Assembly: GCA_964588535.1 (NCBI GenBank)
Contig: CAZPQA010000006.1
Location: 1 to 64,000 of the forward strand
DNA: 64,000 nucleotides
Origin: NaphS2 sp964588535
Lineage (GTDB): Bacteria; Desulfobacterota; DSM-4660; Desulfatiglandales; Desulfatiglandaceae
Reading direction: 5' to 3'
Below, piece after piece: positions 8,872 to 17,851 of the stretch (within the stretch, counting starts at the first letter, position 1; every line of letters starts with the position of its first letter). A program made the translations under genes and the position numbers. The notes beneath the pieces are model-generated. The model was given only the letters and a program-made list of their open reading frames with translations. It did no database searches and had not been told where the DNA came from.

Positions 8872-10428
8872 ATGGCCCTGATCAAGAAAAGAAAGCTGTT
8901 CTATCTCCTGGGGGCGGGTATCGTTGCACTCTGGTTGGTGATGGTGGTTTTGCTGATTCGCAAAACGCATTTCCATAAAGTTGATCAGGTTGCGGGGACC
9001 CCGATTCAGGCGGAACTCGAATCCTCTGAACGGTTTCAGCATGATTGGATGGAGATCTATCTCAAGGGGAAAAAGGTCGGTTTTTCTGAAACCAGGGCTA
9101 GCCCGCTCGGCAGGGATCAACTGATTGAAGAAAAAATGGTGCTGGTACTGAACCTGATGGGGCAGCCGAGCGTCATGCGTATGACCACCCGGGCCGTGGT
9201 GGACCAAGGGTTTTCGCTGAAACAGTTTCGGCTGGTCATTGATTCCGGCGTGGTTCGTTTCCGCGTATCGGGAAAAGTTGAATCAAACCGAATGGTTGTG
9301 GAAGTGGGCGAAGGCGACCAGAAGAAGGATCATCTGATTCCGCTCGCCGGCCCACTGACCATCGGTGCCGGCATCCTGGGTTTTTTCAAAGGGCGTGCTC
9401 TCGGAATCGGCGATGAATTTCAATTCACCTTCTTTGACCCTTCCATTCTTTCTCACAAGGAAATGCTGATCAAGGTCACCGACAAGACGGTCATCCCTGT
9501 AAACGACAGAGAATACCCCGCCTTCCGCCTTGAAACAAAGGTTTGGGGACAGACGTTGGTTTTCTGGCTTGATGAAGAAGGGGTTTTGTTGAAAGAAGAG
9601 GGCTTTATGGGATTGACCCTGGTCCGTTCCGATGAAGCCCGTGCGCCCCTGGATGTGGAGGGTTCGGCCGGGGCTGATTTTTATGATGCTGCCGCCATCC
9701 CCGTAAAAGAGATCTTGAAACAGCCCCGTGAAATCAACTACCTGAAAGTCAAGGTGGCAGGGCTTTTAGATACCGGTTTTAACCTTTCGGTGTTGAATGA
9801 GGGGCGGCAGAAACTGACAGAGGATATGCTGGAGATCCGTCAGGAAAGCGTGCCTTCGAGTGCCGCTTCGAAGCTGTCAGAAGCGGATATGGCGCCCCAT
9901 ATGAAGCCCTTTATTTTACCCGGAATCAACATTCAGAGTGATGACCGAGCCCTCGTGGAAAAGACCAGGGAAATTGCGGGGAGTGAGACGGATTTGCGGG
10001 TTGTGGCTCAAAAGTTGATGGGTTGGGTCTATAAAAATGTTGAAAAACGGCCCGTTGTCAGTGTTCCTGACGCCCTGGCGGTTCTGGAAACAAAGGTGGG
10101 CGACTGCAACGAACACGCGGTATTGTTGACGGCGCTCCTTCGGGCTGCCGGTATCCCCGCACGGGAGTGTGTGGGGATTGTTTACACGGACCATCGATTC
10201 TTCTATCATGCATGGACCGAAGCGTATCTCGGTCGCTGGATTTCCATGGATGCCACGCTCAACCAGATGCCCACTGATGCGACCCATATTAAACTGGTCC
10301 ACGGGGGACTGGAGAAACAGGCCGAACTGATGGCCCTGATGGGCAAACTGCAATTGGATATCGTGGACTATACTCATGATTCGATTGATCAATCTTTCCA
10401 AAAGGTACAAATCCCTCCGGGCCGTTGA
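8872..10428 (+). CDS. Transglutaminase-like domain protein, membrane-anchored
   Basis: A 518-residue protein with one N-terminal membrane span at about residues 10-30 and the rest probably outside the cytoplasm. The C-terminal transglutaminase/protease-like domain shows the triad Cys412 (VGDCNEHA), His446 (FYHAWTE) and Asp460 (SMDATLN). Residues 40-330 match no domain I can name. Its 3' end overlaps the ABC ATPase gene by 53 bases, so the pair is very likely translationally coupled, and the protein may act with the exporter. No clear ribosome site is visible before this ATG. The enzymatic direction (cross-linking or proteolysis) is unknown. Confidence 0.8.
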   Translation: MALIKKRKLFYLLGAGIVALWLVMVVLLIRKTHFHKVDQVAGTPIQAELESSERFQHDWMEIYLKGKKVGFSETRASPLGRDQLIEEKMVLVLNLMGQPSVMRMTTRAVVDQGFSLKQFRLVIDSGVVRFRVSGKVESNRMVVEVGEGDQKKDHLIPLAGPLTIGAGILGFFKGRALGIGDEFQFTFFDPSILSHKEMLIKVTDKTVIPVNDREYPAFRLETKVWGQTLVFWLDEEGVLLKEEGFMGLTLVRSDEARAPLDVEGSAGADFYDAAAIPVKEILKQPREINYLKVKVAGLLDTGFNLSVLNEGRQKLTEDMLEIRQESVPSSAASKLSEADMAPHMKPFILPGINIQSDDRALVEKTREIAGSETDLRVVAQKLMGWVYKNVEKRPVVSVPDALAVLETKVGDCNEHAVLLTALLRAAGIPARECVGIVYTDHRFFYHAWTEAYLGRWISMDATLNQMPTDATHIKLVHGGLEKQAELMALMGKLQLDIVDYTHDSIDQSFQKVQIPPGR

Positions 10429-11107
10429 CGGGATAAACCTGGAGATAAAACAGGGGTCTCGTTTCGGGTTCCTGGGGCCCAATGGTGCGGGGAAGACGAC
10501 GACCATCAAGATGATGGCAGGCGTTTTGATGCCCAGTGACGGTCAGATTATTATTAACGGCCATGACCTGGCGAAAGACCCGGTCGCTGCCAAACAATGC
10601 GTGGGGTTTATACCCGATCGGCCGTTTCTTTATGAAAAGCTCACAGGCCTGGAATTTCTTCATTTTGTGGCGGGACTTTACGGTCTCTCCAATAACGGGG
10701 AGTTGAACCGCCGCATCAATGATTTGTTGGACCTTTTTGGTCTGAGCCGGTGGGGGGAGGAGTTGATCGAAGGCTATTCTCACGGGATGAAACAACGCCT
10801 GGTCATGTGCGGGGCCCTGGTGCACCGGCCGAAGGTGCTCATTGTGGATGAGCCCATGGTGGGGCTGGACCCCCAGGGGGCCAGGCTGGTTAAGAATATC
10901 TTCAAGGATCAGGTTGAAAACGGCGCCACCCTGTTCATGTCAACCCATTCCCTGAATGTGGCCCAGGAGATCTGTGATGAAATCGCCATTATTCAGGACG
11001 GCCGGCTGATTGCGCAAGGGACAAGTGAAACCCTTCGACAGCAAGCCGGCGTGGACGGCAATCTGGAAGAGGTCTTTTTGAGGTTGACCCGGGAAAAAGA
11101 GGGGTAA
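10376..11107 (+). CDS. ABC transporter ATP-binding protein
   Basis: A 243-residue ABC ATPase with Walker A GPNGAGKT at about residues 34-41, the signature YSHGMKQRL, Walker B VLIVDEP and the switch His in MSTHS. The YSHGMKQR form is typical of ABC-2 type exporters. The ATG lies inside the transglutaminase gene, a 53-base overlap. The start is supported because the N-terminal beta strand (IRLINLSKRY) needs it. The permease gene follows after two bases. Substrate unknown. Confidence 0.9.
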   Translation: MIRLINLSKRYKSLRAVDGINLEIKQGSRFGFLGPNGAGKTTTIKMMAGVLMPSDGQIIINGHDLAKDPVAAKQCVGFIPDRPFLYEKLTGLEFLHFVAGLYGLSNNGELNRRINDLLDLFGLSRWGEELIEGYSHGMKQRLVMCGALVHRPKVLIVDEPMVGLDPQGARLVKNIFKDQVENGATLFMSTHSLNVAQEICDEIAIIQDGRLIAQGTSETLRQQAGVDGNLEEVFLRLTREKEG

Positions 11108-11109
11108 TT

Positions 11110-12816
11110 ATGGGCTATGTAACTCTTCTGTTGCGCCCTGGCATCCTGGGTTTTAAGAATCGGCTGAGTCGGAGTCATGGAGGGGGATTCAAAAAACCGC
11201 TTTTCATGGGGGGGCTGGGACTTGTTTTTGGCCTGATCCTGTTTGTGCTCTCTTCCCGGGTGCTGGTCTATTTTCAATCCGTTGAGATGATCGGCGATCT
11301 CCTGGCGAAAGAGCTCTTGAGCATGGTGTTTCTGACGTTTTTTTCGCTGCTCATTTTCAGTAACATTATCACCGCCCTATCCACCCTGTACCTGTCCAAA
11401 GATCTTGAGTTCTGCCATTCGGCGCCGGTGTCGGTGGAGGTGCTTTTTGCGGCTCGGGCGTTCAGCACTTTTTTAAACAGTTCCTGGATGGCGCTGATTT
11501 TTGCCATACCGATTCTTGGCGCCTATGGTTATGTATATGCCCCCGGTGTGGGTTTCTATGGCAGCCTCCTGCACCTGATGGTGGCCATGGGCCTCATTGC
11601 TTCAGGTTTGGGAATTCTTTTGACCATGATCCTGGTCCACGTTTTTCCGGCCCAGAGAACAAGGGATGTGATTCTGTTGCTGTCCATCCTCATGGTCGTG
11701 GGCCTGTATCTCCTGTTTCGGTTCTTGAGGCCCGAAAGGCTGGTCGATCCGGAGACTGCCCTGTCGGTGATGCACTACGTATCGGCACTTAAAACCCCTG
11801 ATTCGCCCTATCTTCCCACCCATTGGATCACGGAGATCCTGTGGGGGCGTCTGCAGGGGGGCGAAAGGACAGGGGAGGGTTTTTACCTGGCTCTCACCTG
11901 GTCCACCGCGCTGTCCCTGTTGGTCTTCAATATCTGGACGGCCTGCTTTATCTATTTTGGCGGGTTTTCCAAGGCCCAGGAGGCCAAAAAAAGGCTCATG
12001 GGCGGAAAGCGGATTCTTGACCTGTTGATCCGGGTTGTCACCAAACCGTTTAAGTCGGATCTGTCCGTGATGATGGCCAAGGATATCCGGGTTTTTTTCA
12101 GGGACAATACCCAATGGTCCCAGTTGTTGCTCCTCTTCGCCCTGGTGGTGGTGTATGTGTATAATTTCAAGGTGCTGCCGTTGGAGAAAAGCCCGTTGCC
12201 GTTGGACTTTCTTCAAAATGGACTGGCTTTTCTGAACATGGGGCTGGCGGGTTTTGTCCTGGCGGCGGTGGGGGTGCGGTTTGTTTTCACGGCTGTGAGC
12301 GCTGAGGGCGAAGCGTTTTGGATCCTGCGCTCCTCTCCCATGAGCTTTAGGCGTTACCTGTGGGGAAAGTACTTCTTCTTCCTGGTTCCCATGCTTTTCC
12401 TAGGGCTGGTGTTGATTGTGGTGACCAACGATTTTCTTGAAGTCACCCGGTTTATGATGCTCCTTTCTTCGGGAACCATGTTTCTGATGATATTTGGCAT
12501 TGTGTCCCTCGGTATCGGCTTTGGCGCCATGTATCCCAGGTTTGACCATGAAAATATTGGACAGGTGGCAACCGGATTCGGCGGCCTTTTGTATATGATG
12601 GTGAGTGCCCTGTTTATCGGCGCTATTGTGGTTCTGGAGGCCGGTCCGGTGTACCTCTTGTTTATGTCTGAAATGAAAGGCCGTCCCATATCCATCTTGG
12701 AAAAGGTTTACATGATATTGTCTTTTGCGGGCGTGCTGGCGCTTACTGCGACGGCCATAGTGAAACCCATGGGGCTTGGGATTAAAACCCTGATGGCATC
12801 CGGGTCACGGAAATAG
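11110..12816 (+). CDS. ABC exporter membrane component
   Basis: A 568-residue multispanning membrane protein with about 12 predicted hydrophobic segments in two halves separated by a cytoplasmic stretch near residues 285-330. It starts two bases after the ATPase stop and is almost certainly its permease. The layout resembles the large ABC-2-like permeases paired with YSHGMKQR-type ATPases. No substrate motif is visible. It is followed after three bases by a PHP-domain gene, so four genes (8872-13878) probably form one operon. Confidence 0.8.
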   Translation: MGYVTLLLRPGILGFKNRLSRSHGGGFKKPLFMGGLGLVFGLILFVLSSRVLVYFQSVEMIGDLLAKELLSMVFLTFFSLLIFSNIITALSTLYLSKDLEFCHSAPVSVEVLFAARAFSTFLNSSWMALIFAIPILGAYGYVYAPGVGFYGSLLHLMVAMGLIASGLGILLTMILVHVFPAQRTRDVILLLSILMVVGLYLLFRFLRPERLVDPETALSVMHYVSALKTPDSPYLPTHWITEILWGRLQGGERTGEGFYLALTWSTALSLLVFNIWTACFIYFGGFSKAQEAKKRLMGGKRILDLLIRVVTKPFKSDLSVMMAKDIRVFFRDNTQWSQLLLLFALVVVYVYNFKVLPLEKSPLPLDFLQNGLAFLNMGLAGFVLAAVGVRFVFTAVSAEGEAFWILRSSPMSFRRYLWGKYFFFLVPMLFLGLVLIVVTNDFLEVTRFMMLLSSGTMFLMIFGIVSLGIGFGAMYPRFDHENIGQVATGFGGLLYMMVSALFIGAIVVLEAGPVYLLFMSEMKGRPISILEKVYMILSFAGVLALTATAIVKPMGLGIKTLMASGSRK

Positions 12817-12819
12817 GAA

Positions 12820-13878
12820 ATGGGCGAATATCACTTCGAATATACCGGTAATGTACACATCCATACCCGCTACTCGGATGGCGCAAAAACCGTGTTCGAA
12901 ATCGCCCGGCATGCGGCTTTGGCAAATCTTGATTTTATTATTATTAATGATCACGATTATATGGCAAAAAACCTTCATGTTGAAGATGAAGGGTATCATG
13001 GCGGTGTGCTGGCCCTGATGGGCCTTGAGTTGGGACGACGGTTTCACCATTACCTGGCCTTTGGTTTGCGGGAGATGGTTCGGGGGAAAGGCCTGAAGCC
13101 TCAGTCGGTCATTGATCGCGTGAATGAAAAGGGCGGTTTCGGGTTTCTGGCCCATCCTTTTGAAAAGGGGATGCCGTTTTGGGAAAACAGCATTGCCTAT
13201 ACCTGGAACGATCTTTCGGTGACAGGTTACACGGGGATTTGTATCTGGAATTTTTCATCCCGATGGAAAGAGCGGGTTAGAACAGTCCTGCATGGTCTCT
13301 TTTTTCTGCTGTTCAAGACCTGGGCCCTGAAAGGTCCCAGCCGGAAAACCCTCCTGTTCTGGGACAAGGTATGTGCAGCGCGACGGGTGGTGGCCATTGG
13401 CGGTTCCGATGCCCACGGAGCTCTCTTTCGCTGGGGGCCGTTTTGCTTTACCCCCCTGTCTTACCGCGACGGGCTTTCATCCATCAATATTCACCTGTTG
13501 CTGGAGCATCCCCTGGCAAAGGATTCAATTGACGCGGGAAAACAAGTCTACGGCGCCATGAAAGAAGGTCGGCTTCATATTGCACACGACCGGCTGGCAT
13601 CTTCCAGGGGTTTCAGGTTTTATTATACCTGTAACGGGGGACCGACTCTGGAAATGGGGGAAGAAAGGGTGTTTCAACCGGGCACTCTTTTCGTGGAAAC
13701 ACCGCATAAGGGGGAAATCCGCCTGTTAAGAAACGGTATTTCGTTGGTTCGGCGGACCGGTTCGAGTCTTTCTGTTGCTGTCGAAACCCCGGGTGTTTAT
13801 CGGGTTGAAGTTTATCGCTGTGCGCCTTTTTTCGGCCTTCGGCCGTGGATTTTTTCGAACCCCATTTATTTGCGGTAA
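12820..13878 (+). CDS. PHP-domain metal-dependent phosphoesterase
   Basis: A 352-residue protein with a PHP domain. Metal ligands appear as HIHTRYSDG near residue 12, the NDHD motif near residue 45, LAHPF near residue 111 and GSDAHG near residue 197. The pattern fits the TrpH/RNase AM-like PHP branch. The C-terminal 100 residues look like an added beta-rich domain. The gene starts three bases after the permease stop. Catalysis on a phosphate ester is likely; the substrate is unknown. Confidence 0.8.
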   Translation: MGEYHFEYTGNVHIHTRYSDGAKTVFEIARHAALANLDFIIINDHDYMAKNLHVEDEGYHGGVLALMGLELGRRFHHYLAFGLREMVRGKGLKPQSVIDRVNEKGGFGFLAHPFEKGMPFWENSIAYTWNDLSVTGYTGICIWNFSSRWKERVRTVLHGLFFLLFKTWALKGPSRKTLLFWDKVCAARRVVAIGGSDAHGALFRWGPFCFTPLSYRDGLSSINIHLLLEHPLAKDSIDAGKQVYGAMKEGRLHIAHDRLASSRGFRFYYTCNGGPTLEMGEERVFQPGTLFVETPHKGEIRLLRNGISLVRRTGSSLSVAVETPGVYRVEVYRCAPFFGLRPWIFSNPIYLR

Positions 13879-13896
13879 TAAATCATTCTTCCTGGA

Positions 13897-14148
13897 TCAT
13901 TCTTTCAGCGCCGCCTTTGCAATATCCAGATTATACGCCTGGTTGGGATCGAAATCATTCTTCTGCTCATACATGGCGGACGCCTGCCGTATGGCCTCGT
14001 AGGGGATCCAGCCATGTTCCTCCCACAGCTTGGGATCATCTGAATTCCATAGTCTGAAATGGACCATGCCGTCTTTTTCCTGAACATACATGCGGACTTT
14101 CTTGTTTTGTGGAAATGGATAATAGTATTTCCCGCGTTCATCTTTCAT
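13897..14148 (-). CDS. Small conserved hypothetical protein
   Basis: An 83-residue soluble, acidic and aromatic-rich protein with no domain I recognise. A longer start exists upstream inside murJ, but AAGGAG six bases before the ATG at 14148 supports the short form. That start overlaps the end of murJ by 11 bases, which indicates translational coupling. Residues 1-50 look like a small beta-sheet domain (YYYPFP, RMYVQEKDG, VHFRLWN), followed by an amphipathic helix. Confidence 0.6.
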   Translation of the reverse strand: MKDERGKYYYPFPQNKKVRMYVQEKDGMVHFRLWNSDDPKLWEEHGWIPYEAIRQASAMYEQKNDFDPNQAYNLDIAKAALKE

Positions 14149-15781
14149 CTGTTTTACTCCTTTTCGTTCGAAAGTGTTTGGTGAGCTTTTGAAGCGGTTT
14201 TTCAAAAATCTCAAGAATGTCTGCCATTTTCATGATCCTGCAGGCCACATAAAGAAGGCATAAAAACAGTACCCCAAGCCCGACACACGTCGAGAGCGCC
14301 CCGGAAAATGTGGTGGCACCCGGGTCTGAAAAAACCATTCGTCTGATGGCTTCAAGAGCTGATCCCAGAAAAATGCTTAACAACATCATCTTGAAGACCG
14401 CGCCGTAGACGTGACGACTGTTCTTGTTTTGGGTGCGCCGGTTCCAGCAGATGTAAAGTAAGGCTACCTGCATGAACGCGGAAAGCGAAACCCCCAGGGC
14501 CACGCCGGATGCGCCCAACCGTTGCATGCTCAATATATAAACGGGGATACTCAGCAACACCGCCGCTGTCCCCAGAAGGGCTGGGAAAAGGGTATTCTGC
14601 AAGGCATAGTACCCCCGCACCACTATGGTCTGGGCTGAGAAGGCGAAGGCGCCCAGCAGTAGAAAAGGCAGAAGATGGGCGGTTAACGCGGTTGCGGCGG
14701 CATCAAAGCGGCCCCGCTGGAAGAGCATGAAAACCGCCTCATGACGGATAACCATAAGAAAGACAGAAAAAGGGATGACAATGGAGAGGGTACGCACCGT
14801 TCGATCCAGCAACCGGTTCATTTCGAGCATGCGCCCTTCCGTGGCCAGACGGGATATGAACGGGTAAAATGCGGTGCCCACGGCCTGGCCGAAGAGGCCC
14901 ACGAGAATGAACATGATCCTGAGTCCATAGTTAAGGGCCGCCACAGCGCCCCGGGGCATATAGGAACCGAAGAACCTGAAAAAAAACTCTGTTGAAAAGG
15001 TCATGGTGAGGCCCAGGATAAGGGGAAGGGTCAGAAGGAAATAGTGCTTTAAGTCCGGATGGGTCCATTCAAAACAGAACTTGAACCGCATGCCAAGACG
15101 TGCGGCGCCAAACCACTGCACTGCAAAATTTCCCGCCACAGCGCCTCCCAGTACGCCCCACGCGAACCCTTCAATGCCGATCCAGGGGGCGAGTACAAGG
15201 CCGCCTGTGATAATGCCCAGATTATAGAGGAGGGGGGCCAGCGCGGGAATGAGGAAATGTTCTTTTGAAAACTGTACGGCCATGAAAAGGCCCCCAATAA
15301 AGAAAAAGAACTGGGCCGGCAGGACAATACGGGTCATTCGGATGGTGAGTGCTTTGATCGCCGGATCGTCAATGCCCGGCGCGAACAGTGCCACGAGGTG
15401 ATCCGCATAAAACCAGGCTGCAACAATGAAAAGGAGCAACAGGCTTCCAAATGAGGAAAGGATGAGGGAGAAAATCCGCCATCCTTCTGTTTCCCTGTTG
15501 CTGACCAGATACTTGTTGAAGATGGGGATGAAGGTAATGGAGAGAAAGCCCGTAGCCGCCACATGATTCAGTATTTCCGGCAGCACAAACGCCATCTGGT
15601 AAGCGTCTACCGCCGCCCCGGTCCCGCCCACATAGGCGATGACAACTTCGCGAAGCAGTCCGATGACCCGGCTCAAAAAGACCGAGGCCATCATGATGAG
15701 GGATGCGATGCCGATTTTTTTATAAAGAGATCCCGGCGTGGCGGCGTTTTCATCCGCTATGGTTTCTTCTGCTGCAGTCAT
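14138..15781 (-). CDS. murJ: Lipid II flippase MurJ (MviN)
   Basis: A 547-residue MATE/MOP-superfamily membrane protein that flips lipid II across the inner membrane for peptidoglycan synthesis. About 14 hydrophobic spans fill the chain. The N-terminal block SVFLSRVIGLLREVVIAY and the FF-rich segment near residues 265-272 are characteristic, as is the PFISRLAT block. The C-terminal tail is basic. The length is normal. The coupled small gene at 13897-14148 follows. Confidence 0.92.
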   Translation of the reverse strand: MTAAEETIADENAATPGSLYKKIGIASLIMMASVFLSRVIGLLREVVIAYVGGTGAAVDAYQMAFVLPEILNHVAATGFLSITFIPIFNKYLVSNRETEGWRIFSLILSSFGSLLLLFIVAAWFYADHLVALFAPGIDDPAIKALTIRMTRIVLPAQFFFFIGGLFMAVQFSKEHFLIPALAPLLYNLGIITGGLVLAPWIGIEGFAWGVLGGAVAGNFAVQWFGAARLGMRFKFCFEWTHPDLKHYFLLTLPLILGLTMTFSTEFFFRFFGSYMPRGAVAALNYGLRIMFILVGLFGQAVGTAFYPFISRLATEGRMLEMNRLLDRTVRTLSIVIPFSVFLMVIRHEAVFMLFQRGRFDAAATALTAHLLPFLLLGAFAFSAQTIVVRGYYALQNTLFPALLGTAAVLLSIPVYILSMQRLGASGVALGVSLSAFMQVALLYICWNRRTQNKNSRHVYGAVFKMMLLSIFLGSALEAIRRMVFSDPGATTFSGALSTCVGLGVLFLCLLYVACRIMKMADILEIFEKPLQKLTKHFRTKRSKTDER

Positions 15782-15806
15782 GTTAACGCCAGGTTTCCAG
15801 GAAAGG

Positions 15807-16607
15807 TCAACGGACGACCCTCAAACTATGGGATGATTGCAGTTTTTCCCAGAGCTTTTTGATGATGAGGGAGATCGCTTCCTCTTCTTGGATGGATCCT
15901 TTCCCCAGAATGAAACCGCAGGATGAGATGAGCGCATCATTCTCCTCCCGAAGGCCGAAGTTATTTGCGATATAACGGCCCAGCGTGCGGTCCAGACTCT
16001 TGAGATCCCGTTTGCCCGTTCGAGCGATTTTACTCTTATCTTTCAATGTCAGAAGCGTAAGGAGGCGTTCAACCGCTTCATCCACATTTTCAGGCAGGGG
16101 GTAACGCCGGCTGACGGATGGGCTCGTGTGGGTACTGATCATGGATAATTGAAAGGCGGCCTCCAGTATGTCAAAAGTGGCGCGGTATATTCGACTATCC
16201 TGGCTTTGTCGGGGGCCCGCCACGTTCAAAACACCGATGTGTTGCTTCTTTATCCATGTGTGAATGGATTGGGCGGCGCTGAAGCTGTTGGTTTGGAGCA
16301 GGTCCATATGAAGCCAGGGCCGTCCGCTTTTCAGGGCCATTTTTTGTGTTAACAGGGATCCACCGGTCAGCTTGCCGTGGGAGAATATGAGGGTTGCGTC
16401 AGAATCGATCACATTCTGCTCGGTACGACGGGCATAGTCGGTGCTGTTCATTTCCTTGAGCCGGTACTTTTGGGGCAGCTTCCCATCTTCCGTCCTTCGT
16501 CCTTTGGGTATCCAGCCGCCGTGAGCAATGTTCCATTCCAAAGCGAAATCAAGGGCCGCTCGATCAGCACCGGTCTGCCCGCCCGAGATAATTTTTCTGA
16601 CCATCAT
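15807..16607 (-). CDS. Putative molybdenum-carrier-like Rossmann protein with C-terminal helical domain
   Basis: A 266-residue protein with an N-terminal nucleotide-binding fold of the cpMoCo/YpsA type: ISGGQTGADRAAL near residues 6-18, then GGWIPKGRRTEDG, and the SGGSLLT-like block as TGGSLLTQ. The C-terminal 100 residues form a separate helical domain of the kind seen as DUF6794. CGGAG lies just before the paired ATGATG at 16607, supporting this start over one 24 codons upstream. The name 'molybdenum carrier' is a family label; ligand and role are uncertain. Confidence 0.7.
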   Translation of the reverse strand: MMVRKIISGGQTGADRAALDFALEWNIAHGGWIPKGRRTEDGKLPQKYRLKEMNSTDYARRTEQNVIDSDATLIFSHGKLTGGSLLTQKMALKSGRPWLHMDLLQTNSFSAAQSIHTWIKKQHIGVLNVAGPRQSQDSRIYRATFDILEAAFQLSMISTHTSPSVSRRYPLPENVDEAVERLLTLLTLKDKSKIARTGKRDLKSLDRTLGRYIANNFGLREENDALISSCGFILGKGSIQEEEAISLIIKKLWEKLQSSHSLRVVR

Positions 16608-16854
16608 GAACTCCGGAGATGCGTGTCCGCCGAAATAAAAAACAACTTTTTTGCATGCACTGGCCGAAAAAACTATCAATGTTGAATGGGATTGTAAAGC
16701 GTTGATTTTAAGGCCCTGTTCATATAATTTTTCCTGCTTTCATCTCCAGTTGAATCCTGCTTATTTGTCCTTGACGAATAAACGGAATTTCCTTACAGTT
16801 TTTTTCTGGAAAAAACAACATCTGTGACAGGTGCTGGGAAAGGAGGATTTGACC

Positions 16855-17685
16855 ATGGAAAGTGCAATTGCCAGGGAAACGGGGATGCGTTTCGAACCGG
16901 TGGCCATTCTTTTCAGCGATGAAAGGCTTGAAAAGGCACGGCAGTTCAAGGAGGGGAAATGGGGATGTGCCATGTTCATGCTGGGGGCTGCGACGAAGGG
17001 GGCCACAGCGGTGTTTGACCGGAAAACCTTTGGTTGTCCCGGCGGTGCGGTTGGCCTCGGCTTTGGAAATGAGTACAAAAATTTTCTGGGAGGGGAAGAG
17101 TGTTTTTCCTACTTTCTCTCCGTCGGGAATGGGGCATGGGAGAAGGGCCGGGAGGCATGTAAAAAACTGGAGCCGTTCCTCAACAAGGAAATGTATGACA
17201 ATTTTGCTCACGGCGAACGCTATGCCCGGACCCCCGAGCTGGTGGAGGATTTCGTTGAAAATCTGCCCATCACGGATATCCCCCATGAATATGTGGTGTT
17301 CAAGCCACTCAAAGAAGTGGACCCTGCCCGAGAGGTTCCCGAAGTGGTCGTTTTTCTAGGGGACATGGACCAGATTTCCGCCTTGAGTGTCCTGGCCAAT
17401 TACGGCCGCCGGGGCAATGAAAATGTGATCTTTCCATTTGCTGCCGGGTGTCAGAATATCGGCATCTACCCGTTTCAAGAGGCCCAAACAGAATATCCCC
17501 GTGCGGTTCTGGGCTTGAACGACATCTCCGCCAGGGTGGCCCTGAAGCGGATGTTGAAAACCGATGTCATGACCTTTGCAACGCCTTTCAGCCTTTTTGA
17601 AGAAATGGAGAAGAATGTGGCTGGCAGTTTTCTGGAGAGGGGAACCTGGCAGCAGTTGATGGCACTGAAAGAGAAAAGCAGGTAA
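16855..17685 (+). CDS. DUF169 family protein
   Basis: A 276-residue protein of the DUF169 (PF02596) family, common in anaerobes and of unknown function. Conserved cysteines stand in KWGCAMFML, TFGCPGGAVGLG and AAGCQNIG and might bind a metal or cofactor. AAAGGAGG nine bases before the ATG fixes the start. A longer reading frame from 16831 would include the ribosome site. It is divergent from the upstream gene across a 247-base gap in which nothing else was recognised. Confidence 0.85.
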   Translation: MESAIARETGMRFEPVAILFSDERLEKARQFKEGKWGCAMFMLGAATKGATAVFDRKTFGCPGGAVGLGFGNEYKNFLGGEECFSYFLSVGNGAWEKGREACKKLEPFLNKEMYDNFAHGERYARTPELVEDFVENLPITDIPHEYVVFKPLKEVDPAREVPEVVVFLGDMDQISALSVLANYGRRGNENVIFPFAAGCQNIGIYPFQEAQTEYPRAVLGLNDISARVALKRMLKTDVMTFATPFSLFEEMEKNVAGSFLERGTWQQLMALKEKSR

Positions 17686-17851
17686 ACCAGATATCATATC
17701 TCGCGAGACCCGATTCTTATGAAAGACCGGATGACCCTTGCGATTTTAGCCATAAGACACTATGTTATCGGAAGTGTCCCCGGATATTATCAGATAGCTG
17801 AAGGCGCTGTATAGCAGGATATTTTATTTTGCGTAGTCGGGAGATTTTTCG

